NCBI RefSeq assembly: GCF_004193775.1
Contig: NC_041006.1
Location: 18,654,093 to 18,718,092 of the forward strand
Length of the DNA: 64,000 nucleotides
Direction of reading: 5' to 3'
Source of the DNA: Glycine soja
Taxonomy: Eukaryota; Streptophyta; Magnoliopsida; Fabales; Fabaceae
How positions within the stretch are numbered: the stretch's first letter is position 1; the number at the start of each line of letters is the position of its first letter. Made by a program: the position numbers and the translations under genes. Under the pieces are notes generated by a model. The model had not been told where the DNA came from. It saw only the letters and a program-made list of their open reading frames with translations, and did not search any database. Shown here in pieces: positions 55,595 to 64,000 of the stretch.

Positions 55595-56767
55595 TGATCG
55601 AGGCCGTACCCGAATCAAATAAACATGAAAATGCAGTAACTAGGAAGTGATCCTAGGTCGTTTCCCAACGAGCAGTGACAAGCCAAATGTTCATAATATA
55701 CTTGCAGTAACAGTAACGATGGGGGGGGGGGGTTGTTTGTTTTGTGATTAAAGAGCAGAACAAGTAAACTGGAATACGAAACTACTAATATGAAAAACGG
55801 GTTGTTTCCTCTGATTCAGAAGCCATTCTCTTATCCTGGGTTATGGAGAATTCGTCCCTAACAGTCAACCACTTAATCCAACCCTATTTCAATTTACTAA
55901 GCGAAAATCAACTTAGGGTTTTCAATACGTGATTAGGCACCACATACACCAGTTAGCTCTTCGTCCATTAAGCATGAACGCAAGTTAGGCTCAGAGGCAA
56001 TTAATCGAACACGAAGCGTGCACTGATTAATATTCACGAATTTGGGATACTGGTGAAGGGAGAACTGCCAGGAAACCACATTACAAGCGAAACCTCAAAG
56101 AGAGTTGGGCTTCGTCCTCAAAAGGAAACAACACCAGAAAATCTAGCCTTCCATGGATTCAAACAGAAAACGCAATTGAAACATGAAGCAGAAACGTAAA
56201 TGAACGGAAACGTAAATGAATAGAAACGTAAACGAACAAAAATGTAAAATGGAACAGAAACGTAAATGAGAGTAGAAGAAGAAGCAAGAACGAAATTGTA
56301 ATTAGAAGCAGAAAACGTAAAATTGCATTACGAACTCAGAAGCATCAAAATAGAAAAACGAAAACCCTAAAACAAAGCTCTGAATAATGAATAGCATAAC
56401 AGAATAGAATGCACTGCACGAATCCCAAGGCAGTTATTTAAAAAGAGTCACTCAAAGTCACTGGGCCCTATTACAATACTCTGGCCCAAAACGAAATAAA
56501 CACTGAACAACATAAACTAAAATTGCGAAATTTCCTAATTAGAAATTAACTAAGGTAAGCGCTGCTTTATTTTCCCTCTTCAAGTCCACAACCAAAATCC
56601 GGATTAAGCCCAATGTTTCATTAATTCCTGAAATTAGATTAAAAACATCAAATTAGCTAAATGAGCCCAAATAATAAAACTGCCTAATTAATTGACAATT
56701 AAGACCAATCAATAATTAAAATGGTGCAAAAAGGGTTTAGAAAATAGAAGAAAATGATGGCACATCA
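55595..56767 (-). repeat. 3' LTR of the gypsy element; copy 3 of 3 of this LTR family (1173 bp)
   Basis: Edges TGATCGAGGCCG and GATGGCACATCA. To its right AAACCCCCCATACTTAGC is the complement of a polypurine tract, which fixes the orientation. The left flank is GCGGA; the matching duplication would lie at the missing far end. It has about five 16-bp GAAACGTAAATGAACA-like units (56187-56275). Confidence 0.9.
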
Positions 56768-58297
56768 AAACCCCCCATACTTAGCCTTTTGCACTCTTGG
56801 GCAAAATGAAACAAAGAACAAAATCCAAGGATATCAGAGGGAGACAAACAAAAACATTCACATATTTCTCAATGAACATCAAGGAATGAAAGGAATGGGT
56901 AACATCTAACATAAGGAGATCCAAAAAGTCAAGACATTCATGAAAATCATCCAAGCAACCCAATCATGGCAAAATAGTTAATCAGCTCAAGAATGAAAAG
57001 TGATAAAGCCTCACAAGATATACACTCTATCTCTCAAGTGTCTAGGCTACTATTTACCCTCAAAGCACCCATGAAAGCAAACACCACATAAACTTGGCAA
57101 GATTCTAAAATTGACAATCAACCCATAAACACAAGCACATGATGATCAAAAGGTCTTTTAAGGTTGTAATGGGGCCAAGGACAAGGTATGGAGAAATATG
57201 GAATAAGTGGCTAAATCCCAAAGGAATAGAGGAGCAAAGGGGAATAAGTGCATATTAAGAAAAAAAATAAGAAAATAGAAAGAAGTAAAGATAAAAATTA
57301 AACATGAAGAGTAGAACCAAGAGTTTCATCATTCTTGTGCCATTTAAGATCTTATTCACTCAACTTTATTGCTTTTCTTTTTCTTTTTTCGATTTTTTTT
57401 TTTTTTTTTACTCTTTAGCCTTTGAGAAACAACATTTCATTCAGCATGTCCAACATTTAACCAATATACAATGTACATTGTACATCAAGTATGGCCCAAA
57501 ATACATCATGAAGCATAGCCAACAAAACAAGTTGTCCAATGAAACAAAAACCCCCCACACTTATTCCCAAAACAATTCAAAAGCTCCAAAATTCCTTAAG
57601 GATATGGTAATATCATGGTTTTTCACTTAAGGCTTGTAGTGAGCTTCAAAACAAGGAAAAGGGAAACAAGGCTCAAAAGGGCTATCAAAGGAATTAATTC
57701 AAGGTAAGTCCATTTGGCTAGAAGCTTATAAGAACAAAATTGCCTTAATCATTTCCAAATATGCATGTGAATTAGGACGCATCAACAAGAATCAAGCCAA
57801 GGCTATTGTGCAAGCAATCAATGGGGCAAAACACACCAAATGATTATAATGATGGATGGCTCAAATTCTCACAAAGGTAAAATCATTACTTTCAAATTGA
57901 GCTTTCAAAACTATCATGACATGTAGAGAAGAATCAAGGATTTCAAGTCACAAAATGTCAAGAACTTTTATTTTCAAAACAATTACCCATTTCTTGAACA
58001 TATCCTATAATTCAAAGAAAAACATGCAAAGTTGTACGTGCACACAAAATTGACCCAAAATATTAAACTAAAAATCCGACGAAACTAACAACATTAACAA
58101 ATTAACACAACTAACAAATTAACAAAACCAACAAAACTAGCAAAACCAAAGAACCCCCCCCCCCCCCCCCATACTTAAACAACACATTGTCCTCAATGTA
58201 GCACAATTAAAAGATTAAAAACAATTAAATCATCAAAGAGAATCAGACAAGTGTAATAAAAGCAAAGAAGGAGATAGGAAAAGAAAAACTCCCTAAG
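56768..58297 (-). other. Noncoding region between gypsy pol and 3' LTR with three polypurine motifs
   Basis: Complements of TAAGTATGGGGG-type motifs occur at 56768-56785, 57546-57566 and 58154-58182 (the last with a run of 17 C). I see no env-like frame. Short plus-strand frames here look accidental. Confidence 0.6.
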
Positions 58298-61200
58298 TCA
58301 TGGTGGAGGAAGAGTAGGGTGGAGTAAGGAAGTCTCTTCCACCACTACGTCCACTAAAGAAGGGTTCGTGAGGAATGGCTTAAGTCGATGTCCGTTGACC
58401 TTGAAGCTCTTGCTTGTGGAGTCGCTTTTGATCTCAACTGTACCATAAGGAAAAACATTAGTAACAACAAAAGGACCAATCCACTTAAACCTCAACTTAC
58501 CACTCATGAGTCCAAGCCTAGAATTATACAATAACACTTTTTGCCCAACCACGAAGTCTTTTTTAACTATCATGCTATCATGGAACTTCTTGGTCTTTTC
58601 TTTGTAGAACTTGGCATTCTCGTAGGCTTCTAGGCGGATTTCATCTAACTCACTCAGTTGCAACTTCCTTTCCTCGCCAGCTTGATCCATAGAGAAGTTG
58701 CAAGTCTTCACTGCCCAGTATGCTTTGTGCTCAATTTCCACTGGAAGATGACATGCCTTTCCAAAGACAACCCGATAAGGAGACATTCCTATGGGTGCTT
58801 TGTAGGCAGTCCGATGTGCCCAGAGAGCATCATCAAGCCTGGTACTCCAATCTTTCCTGCTTGGCTGCACAATCTTCTCTAGAATTCTCTTGATTTCCCT
58901 GTTAGAAATTTCTGCCTGTCCATTAGTCTGGGGGTGGTATGGCGTGGATACCCTGTGTACCACCCAATACTTTTTAAGCAGGGCATGCATTGTCCTGTTG
59001 CAAAAATGGGTTCCTTGATCACTAACAATTGCTTTAGGTATTCCAAACCTGCAAAACAGATTAGACCTGACAAAGTCTGCGACAACTTTAGCATCATTAG
59101 TTCTAGTGGGCTTGGCTTCCACCCATTTTGAAACATAATCAACTGCAAGGAGAATGTAAACATAACCAAAAGAGACAGGAAAAGGACCCATGAAATCTAT
59201 ACCCCAGACATCAAACACCTCACAGAATAGCATAGGTTGCTGAGGCATTCGTTGTAGCCATGTAAGTGTATTTCCTGCTCTCTGACACTGCTCACAAGTG
59301 CTGCAGATCTTCCACGCATCTTTAAAGATGGTGGGCCAATAAAAACCACAATCAAGCACTTTGCGAGCTGTCCTTTGAACACCCAGATGACCTCCCGGTG
59401 CGGAAGAATGACAGAACTGCAGGACTGAGTCAGTCTCATGATCTGGAATGCACCGTCTAATGACCTGATCACTGCACAATTTCCACAAGTAGGGGTCATC
59501 CCAAATAAAATGCTTAGCATCACTTTTAATCTTATCTTTTTGGGCCTTAGATGCTAAGGGAGGAAAAACAGAGGCAACTAAATAATTGACAATGTTAGCA
59601 AACCAGGGAGTAGAAAGAGAGTCAGAAATATTATACAATATATACAAATGATCATCCGGGAAATCATCCCGAATAGATGAATCTGCATCAGAGACACGTT
59701 CGATCCGACTCAAATGATCAGCAACTAGATTTTGTGCTCCGCTCCTATCACGGATCTCCAAGTCAAACTCTTGGAGCCAGAGCATCCATCGGATCAACCT
59801 AGGCTTAGAATCAGCCTTCTTCAACAAGTACTTTAGAGCTGCATGGTCAGTATAAACAATAATGCGAGTACCAAGCAAATAAGATCGAAATTTTTCAAGA
59901 GCAAAAACTATGGCTAGAAGCTCTTTCTCAGTAGTAGTATAATTTGCTTGGGCAGCATCTAAAGTCCTAGAAGCATAATATATCACCCTGGGCAATTTAT
60001 CAATTTTCTGAGCAAGGATAGCCCCCAATGCATAATTTGATGCATCACACATAAGCTCAAAAGGGGCTGTCCAATCGGGTGCCTGGATGATGGGGGTGGT
60101 AGTCAACGCTCTTTTGAGGCAATCAAAAGCCTCTTTGCATCTGTCATTAAAGTCAAACTCCACCTCCTTTTGCAACAAGTTGGACAGTGGAAGGGCTACT
60201 TTGCTAAAATCCCTTATAAAGCGCCTGTAGAATCCTGCATGACCAAGAAAAGATCGCACCTCTCGCACACAAGAGGGGTAAGGCAATTGTGAAATAACAG
60301 AAATTTTTGCAGGATCTACTTCAATACCCTTAGTGGAAATAATGTGGCCTAAAACTATACCTTGCTCAACCATAAAATGACATTTTTCAAAATTTAGAAC
60401 AAGGTTAGTTTCAATGCATCTATTCAAAACTTTTTCCAAACTATTCAAACAACCATCAAAAGAGGATCCATATACAGTGAAATCATCCATAAACACCTCT
60501 ATGCAATTTTCTAAAAAATCACTGAAAATACTAATCATGCACCGCTGGAAGGTACCAGGGGCATTGCACAGGCCGAAAGGCATCCTCCTATAAGCAAAAG
60601 TGCCGAAGGGGTAGGTGAATGTGGTCTTTTCCTGATCCTCAGGAGCAATAGTAATTTGCATATAACCAGAAAAACCATCAAGGAAACAATAGTGGGATTT
60701 ACCTGCCAGGCATTCAAGCATCTGGTCAATGAATGGCAGGGGAAAATGGTCCTTTTTGGTAACCTGGTTCAGCCTCCTATAGTCAATGCAGACTCTCCAA
60801 CTGTTCTGCACCCGAGTAGGAATCAGCTCCTCCTTCTCATTTCTGATCACTGTGAGGCCAGTCTTCTTCGGGACTACCTGGACGGGACTCACCCATTGGC
60901 TATCGGAGATAGGATAAATGATTCCAGCTTGCAAAAGCTTGGTTATCTCCTTCTTTACTACATCAAGAATCACCGGGTTGAGTCTTCTCTGTGGTTGTCT
61001 TACTGGTTTAGCTCCATCCTCTAAATTTATTCGATGCATACATGTGGATGGGCTAATACCAGGAATGTCCGCCAGGGTCCAGCCTATAGCCTTCTTATGC
61101 TTCTTGAGAACTGACAACAACTTCTCCTCTTGCTCATCAGCAAGGGAGGCAGATATAATCACTGGAAAACTCTTGATATCATCCAAGTAAGCGTATTTTA

Positions 61201-61423
61201 AATTTGATGGCAGAGGCTTCAATTCTGGTGTGGTCGGCTGGATAGCGGTAGAAGGAGATGGTTTCTCAGCCTTTACCTCATAAAGAAAGTCAGAGGTATG
61301 TGTACTTCCTGAAACATGGTTAGTCCTATCTGACTCTATAAAATCAATCTCAAGAGGTAAAACACCACCACCAGGCATGCATGAAATTCTGATACCAATG
61401 CCAGATGTCGTACCGGATGTCAC
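58298..61423 (-). CDS. pol: Gypsy (Athila/Diaspora-like) Pol: RT, RNase H, integrase
   Basis: A 1041-codon uninterrupted frame; retrotransposon replication enzyme. [13 protein letters not shown] at about 209, LDG around D249, [13 protein letters not shown] at 281, FMDD catalytic box at 311-314. RNase H: D460 (MCDAS), E499 ([10 protein letters not shown]), D526 ([12 protein letters not shown]). Integrase: HHCC zinc finger around 672-713 (H672, H679, C710, C713), then D743 (GIDFMGPFP), D802 (VSDQGTHF), E838 ([16 protein letters not shown]), and a GPF/Y-like end ([15 protein letters not shown]). No chromodomain. The first 8 or so codons come from the adjoining SIRE LTR and the next few from its PBS, so the true N-terminus with gag and protease is missing. 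All catalytic residues I checked are present. Confidence 0.9.
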   Translation of the reverse strand: MTSGTTSGIGIRISCMPGGGVLPLEIDFIESDRTNHVSGSTHTSDFLYEVKAEKPSPSTAIQPTTPELKPLPSNLKYAYLDDIKSFPVIISASLADEQEEKLLSVLKKHKKAIGWTLADIPGISPSTCMHRINLEDGAKPVRQPQRRLNPVILDVVKKEITKLLQAGIIYPISDSQWVSPVQVVPKKTGLTVIRNEKEELIPTRVQNSWRVCIDYRRLNQVTKKDHFPLPFIDQMLECLAGKSHYCFLDGFSGYMQITIAPEDQEKTTFTYPFGTFAYRRMPFGLCNAPGTFQRCMISIFSDFLENCIEVFMDDFTVYGSSFDGCLNSLEKVLNRCIETNLVLNFEKCHFMVEQGIVLGHIISTKGIEVDPAKISVISQLPYPSCVREVRSFLGHAGFYRRFIRDFSKVALPLSNLLQKEVEFDFNDRCKEAFDCLKRALTTTPIIQAPDWTAPFELMCDASNYALGAILAQKIDKLPRVIYYASRTLDAAQANYTTTEKELLAIVFALEKFRSYLLGTRIIVYTDHAALKYLLKKADSKPRLIRWMLWLQEFDLEIRDRSGAQNLVADHLSRIERVSDADSSIRDDFPDDHLYILYNISDSLSTPWFANIVNYLVASVFPPLASKAQKDKIKSDAKHFIWDDPYLWKLCSDQVIRRCIPDHETDSVLQFCHSSAPGGHLGVQRTARKVLDCGFYWPTIFKDAWKICSTCEQCQRAGNTLTWLQRMPQQPMLFCEVFDVWGIDFMGPFPVSFGYVYILLAVDYVSKWVEAKPTRTNDAKVVADFVRSNLFCRFGIPKAIVSDQGTHFCNRTMHALLKKYWVVHRVSTPYHPQTNGQAEISNREIKRILEKIVQPSRKDWSTRLDDALWAHRTAYKAPIGMSPYRVVFGKACHLPVEIEHKAYWAVKTCNFSMDQAGEERKLQLSELDEIRLEAYENAKFYKEKTKKFHDSMIVKKDFVVGQKVLLYNSRLGLMSGKLRFKWIGPFVVTNVFPYGTVEIKSDSTSKSFKVNGHRLKPFLTNPSLVDVVVEETSLLHPTLPPP
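61388..61397 (-). promoter_or_regulatory. PBS-like motif at the SIRE LTR edge
   Basis: Minus-strand TGGTATCAGA directly beside the SIRE-type LTR, with one intervening base. It matches the first ten bases of the tRNA-Met primer site and then changes into gypsy pol sequence (TTTCATGC). Confidence 0.55.
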
Positions 61424-62513
61424 GACATCACGCTTCAGAACATGCAGATTATATTTGAGAGTATGAACAGATTAAACAAGTAAATAACACAAGAGAATTG
61501 TTAACCCAGTTCGGTGCAACGTCACCTACATCTGGGGGCTACCAAGCCAGGGAGGAAATCCACTAAAATAGTGTTAGTTCGAAGATCTAATAGCCACTGT
61601 TTACAACCTTCTCACCTAACCACTACCCGTGCAATCTCTACCTAAGAGCCACTCTTAGATATGAGAACCCCTCTCACTCCCTCTCAATCACTCTCCCGTG
61701 TTTACAAATAAATCAAAGACACACCAGAGATTGCTCTCTGAACAAAAGAGATCAACTCTACACAAACTATAGAGATCAACTCTACACACTCAGGTCCAAC
61801 ACTTGAAGTTAGGATAACATCAAGGTGGCTCACAAAACACTCAAGTCCCAAAACTCACAAAATAACTTTTCAATCTCGGACTTGGTGGAAAACTCGTGCA
61901 GCCTTCATGTTTATATAGCAGTGTACGTATCTGGGCTGTAACAACTTGTGCTGGATGAGATCTATCATTCTCCTGAAAAATCTGCACTTAAAGAACTAAA
62001 AGATAACGTTTGATCTTTTAGTTTTTATCTTTAATCTTTAATCCCTGAACGAACTATTCAAGTTTGTAATTCGAACTTTAATTATCTTTTAATTCGTTCC
62101 TAAAGATAGATCGTCTAATCTGTTGCTAACTGCACAATAATCTGTTAAAGATATAACAGATTTATGTGTCCAGTATTTTCGGGCAGGATGTCCTGGACAT
62201 TGTATCCGACATCGTGGATCCTGCAGCTTCAATTCTTCATTTGACTTTTATCTTGCCTTGTGCATTGTGCAGCAACTCCAGTATTTTCGGGCAGGATGTC
62301 CTGGACATTGTATCCGACATCGTGGATCCTACAGCTTCAATTCTTCATTTGACATTTTATCTTGCCTTGTGCATTGTGCAGCCCGATCTTATTCCTTGAC
62401 ATAACGTTGGACATCATGTGCAGCAACTCCAGCTTTCCTTCATTGTCTAAGTGCTTATGTTTTAACAAAATGTTAGCCAATCTTTTAAAACTCAGTAAAG
62501 CTAAGCACTAACA
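61399..62513 (-). repeat. SIRE-type copia LTR (1115 bp)
   Basis: Minus strand begins TGTTAGTGCTTAGC and ends GACATCTGGCA. Right of it is a polypurine tract (GCCAAAGGGGGAGA), and further right the env-like ORF, so it acts as the 3' LTR of an element running off the window. It includes a 108-bp tandem duplication at 62171-62386. The SIRE1 assignment rests on the downstream ORF and general resemblance. Confidence 0.8.
62171..62386 (-). repeat. 108-bp tandem duplication in SIRE-type LTR
   Basis: CAGTATTTTCGGGCAGGATG, GACATTGTATCCGACATCGT and TTGCCTTGTGCATTGTGCAG occur twice, 108 bp apart. The copies differ by about two or three changes. Confidence 0.9.
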
Positions 62514-62514
62514 A

Positions 62515-62527
62515 TCTCCCCCTTTGG
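62515..62527 (-). promoter_or_regulatory. Polypurine tract of the SIRE-type element
   Basis: Minus-strand CCAAAGGGGGAGA, followed by one base and the LTR start at 62513. Confidence 0.75.
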
Positions 62528-63015
62528 CAAATTTTTTCTAAAACATACTTAGACACTTCCTGAGCAGGTACGAGCAGTTATGCAAGTGGGATCAGCAACT
62601 TTCATTATCAGAGTAATCAAGCACAGTGGTATCTGTAGTAGCGACAGCAAAATTCTGCAAGTTGCAAGTCGTTTCCAGGATGTCAAGACATCTCATGTGA
62701 CATCAGTCATCATCAGCAGCAGCAGTCTCCCCCTCAAAATCATATACATACAACTCCCCCTCAAAATCATGAATCATGCATACATCGTGTCCTACTACTC
62801 AAAATCATAAATCATGCATAATACTACTATTGCATACATAGTGTCCTACTACTCAGAATCATAAATCATGCATAATACTATTACTCCCCCTTTTTAGACA
62901 GAATTTGACAAAAGTAGAATGCATGCAAATATTACAGACCAATAGCAATCAATTGTTCAAAGGGACATGCCCCTGTAGCTAGTAAGAGTAAAAAGCAAAA
63001 ATAAAGGTCTGATGG
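62528..63015 (-). other. Noncoding region between SIRE env-like ORF and LTR
   Basis: Three near-repeats of AATCATGCATA (62768-62875) and a C-rich CTCCCCCTCAAAATCAT pair (62728, 62755). No coding region. Confidence 0.6.
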
Positions 63016-63993
63016 TCATGGGGTGGCTTCAGAATCATCATCATCTGATTCAGTATCCTCTGCTGCATCTTCCTCTTCCTCAGCTGCTTCTTCTTCTTCC
63101 TCAGCTGCTTCTTCTTCTTCCTCAGCTGCTTCACCACCATCAATGCCACTGTCTGAGAGTCTTTTGATCAGGCGTTCCAGCTCCATTTTCTTCTCTGTGG
63201 TGGCTTTGATGGTTGCTTCCAGCACCTTGCATGTGTCCTTGAGTTCAGCAATCAAAGCATCCTTGGACACAGCACCTGAAGCAGCAGCTTTCCCTGATGT
63301 CGAGACAATGTCTGGGACATGTGTCCCCTCAAACAGTTTGTAATGCAGGGACAGAGCCGATTCTCTCTTCATCACAGAGTCAATGTTGTTTAAAATATTG
63401 GGATGTTGACTCAACATAATGCCACACAATACAGTTGGGAAGGCAATGGGTAATTTGACAGCAAAGGATTCTGAATGCTTAATAGTTTGATCAAAAATAT
63501 AGTTTCCAAAATTAAATTTGGACTTGGTTCCAACAGCATACAGAAATTTACCCAAACCTGTGGCAACAGTGGAAGTATGATTGGTGGGTACCCAGTTTGC
63601 AGCGCCAATCCTGTGCAAGATTGCATACTTCACACTTAGCTTCCCTGCAGAAAGCTTCCCTTTCTTTGGCCAATGCTGGACTTGTTTGGCAGTGATTTCC
63701 TTGGCAATTTGATGCTCAAAGACAGTAATATCCACCACTCCATCTGTTGGTCTGCCCAGGTATTTGTTGATTACAGCAGGGGAGAATCTAACACATTTTC
63801 CTCTGACAAATACTTTTTGATACTCATCACTCTTTCTGTTTGTTATGTCAGAGGGAATGTTGACAATAAATTCCCTGACTAGACTTTCATAGCAATCTCC
63901 CAACTTGGTGACAGTTTTCAGCAGTCCAGCAGCCTTGATGAGGTCCATGATCTCCTTGCAATCCAAGGCATCTCTTCCCAGTTCTCTTTCCAA
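63016..63993 (-). CDS. SIRE-type env-like ORF (putative plant transposon protein domain), C-terminal part
   Basis: At least 325 codons, open to the window edge, so the protein probably extends further upstream. The domain includes KSDEYQKVFVRGKCVRFSPA, VINKYLGRPTDG, HWPKKGKLSAGKLSVKYAIL, HRIGAANWVPTNHTSTVATG and LPIAFPTVLCGIMLSQHPNI, which I recognise from soybean SIRE elements. The C-terminus is a coiled coil (KDTCKVLEATIKATTEKKME) followed by an acidic tail of repeated AAEEEEE units. SIRE1 is known for an env-like ORF after pol, but this domain is also found in other plant retroelements and no envelope function is shown. No membrane span is visible in this part. Confidence 0.75.
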   Translation of the reverse strand: MERELGRDALDCKEIMDLIKAAGLLKTVTKLGDCYESLVREFIVNIPSDITNRKSDEYQKVFVRGKCVRFSPAVINKYLGRPTDGVVDITVFEHQIAKEITAKQVQHWPKKGKLSAGKLSVKYAILHRIGAANWVPTNHTSTVATGLGKFLYAVGTKSKFNFGNYIFDQTIKHSESFAVKLPIAFPTVLCGIMLSQHPNILNNIDSVMKRESALSLHYKLFEGTHVPDIVSTSGKAAASGAVSKDALIAELKDTCKVLEATIKATTEKKMELERLIKRLSDSGIDGGEAAEEEEEAAEEEEEAAEEEEDAAEDTESDDDDSEATP

Positions 63994-64000
63994 GGCAAGT

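Larger units (their letters stand above)
55595..61398 (-). mobile_element. 3' half of an Athila/Diaspora-like gypsy element
   Basis: 3' LTR 55595-56767, a 1.5-kb noncoding stretch with three polypurine motifs, then pol (58298 to about 61390). Gag, protease and the 5' LTR are missing; the right side is joined to a SIRE-type LTR. The absence of an env-like ORF between pol and the LTR fits the soybean Diaspora family (an env-less Athila relative), but the name is an inference. Confidence 0.8.

Noticed and set aside
63023..63343. 106-codon Ser-rich plus-strand frame
   Set aside because: It is the antisense of the acidic Glu-rich tail of the SIRE env-like ORF.

Overview
This window is plant nuclear DNA made almost entirely of nested LTR retrotransposons; I see no host gene, tRNA, rRNA or CRISPR array. 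The repeat families point to a legume, most likely soybean (Glycine), in pericentromeric heterochromatin. These are Tat/Ogre-type elements with an extra ORF1, a SIRE1-like copia with its env-like ORF, an Athila/Diaspora-like gypsy pol, LTRs rich in the dyad TGGTAATCGATTACCA, and LTRs carrying GCTCGCC..GGCGAGC dyads. The species is an inference from these motifs; no search was run.

Region 1-25145 holds two Tat/Ogre-like elements of the same broad family, one inside the other in opposite orientation. The outer copy is on the minus strand: 5' LTR 23200-25145, tRNA-Arg primer site, ORF1 22318-20255, gag remnant about 2786-906, running off the left edge. It is split by a complete plus-strand copy at 3232-19841, which has 1710/1673-bp LTRs, a 5-bp target duplication GATCC, PBS, ORF1 and a broken gag. 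That copy has no reverse transcriptase or integrase and a long 3' noncoding region packed with tandem arrays. Its LTRs differ by only about seven substitutions by eye, so the insertion is young, and it must be non-autonomous.

Region 25146-30996 is decayed repeat DNA. Region 30997-45922 is a complete but dead copia element on the minus strand, bounded by the target duplication AAATT. Its pol and gag are cut by three solo LTRs (33900-35520, 38280-39452, 42223-44422), and the last of these is itself cut by a gypsy solo LTR (43211-44319). Region 45923-51158 has further remnants: a CACTA-type transposon end, a third Ogre-like LTR, and a second copy of the same gypsy solo LTR. Region 51159-54932 is a short copia element that has lost its pol but keeps gag, PBS and a target duplication.

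Region 55595-61398 is the 3' part of a gypsy element with a long open RT-RNaseH-integrase frame (1041 codons, minus strand). It is joined to a SIRE-type LTR (61399-62513), and beyond that lies the C-terminal part of a SIRE env-like ORF running off the right edge.

The layering gives a relative history: old gypsy remnants, then the 15-kb copia, then younger copia and gypsy insertions reduced to solo LTRs, and the Ogre-in-Ogre insertion among the most recent events. No gene set here acts as a pathway. Any activity would be retrotransposition or small-RNA production.
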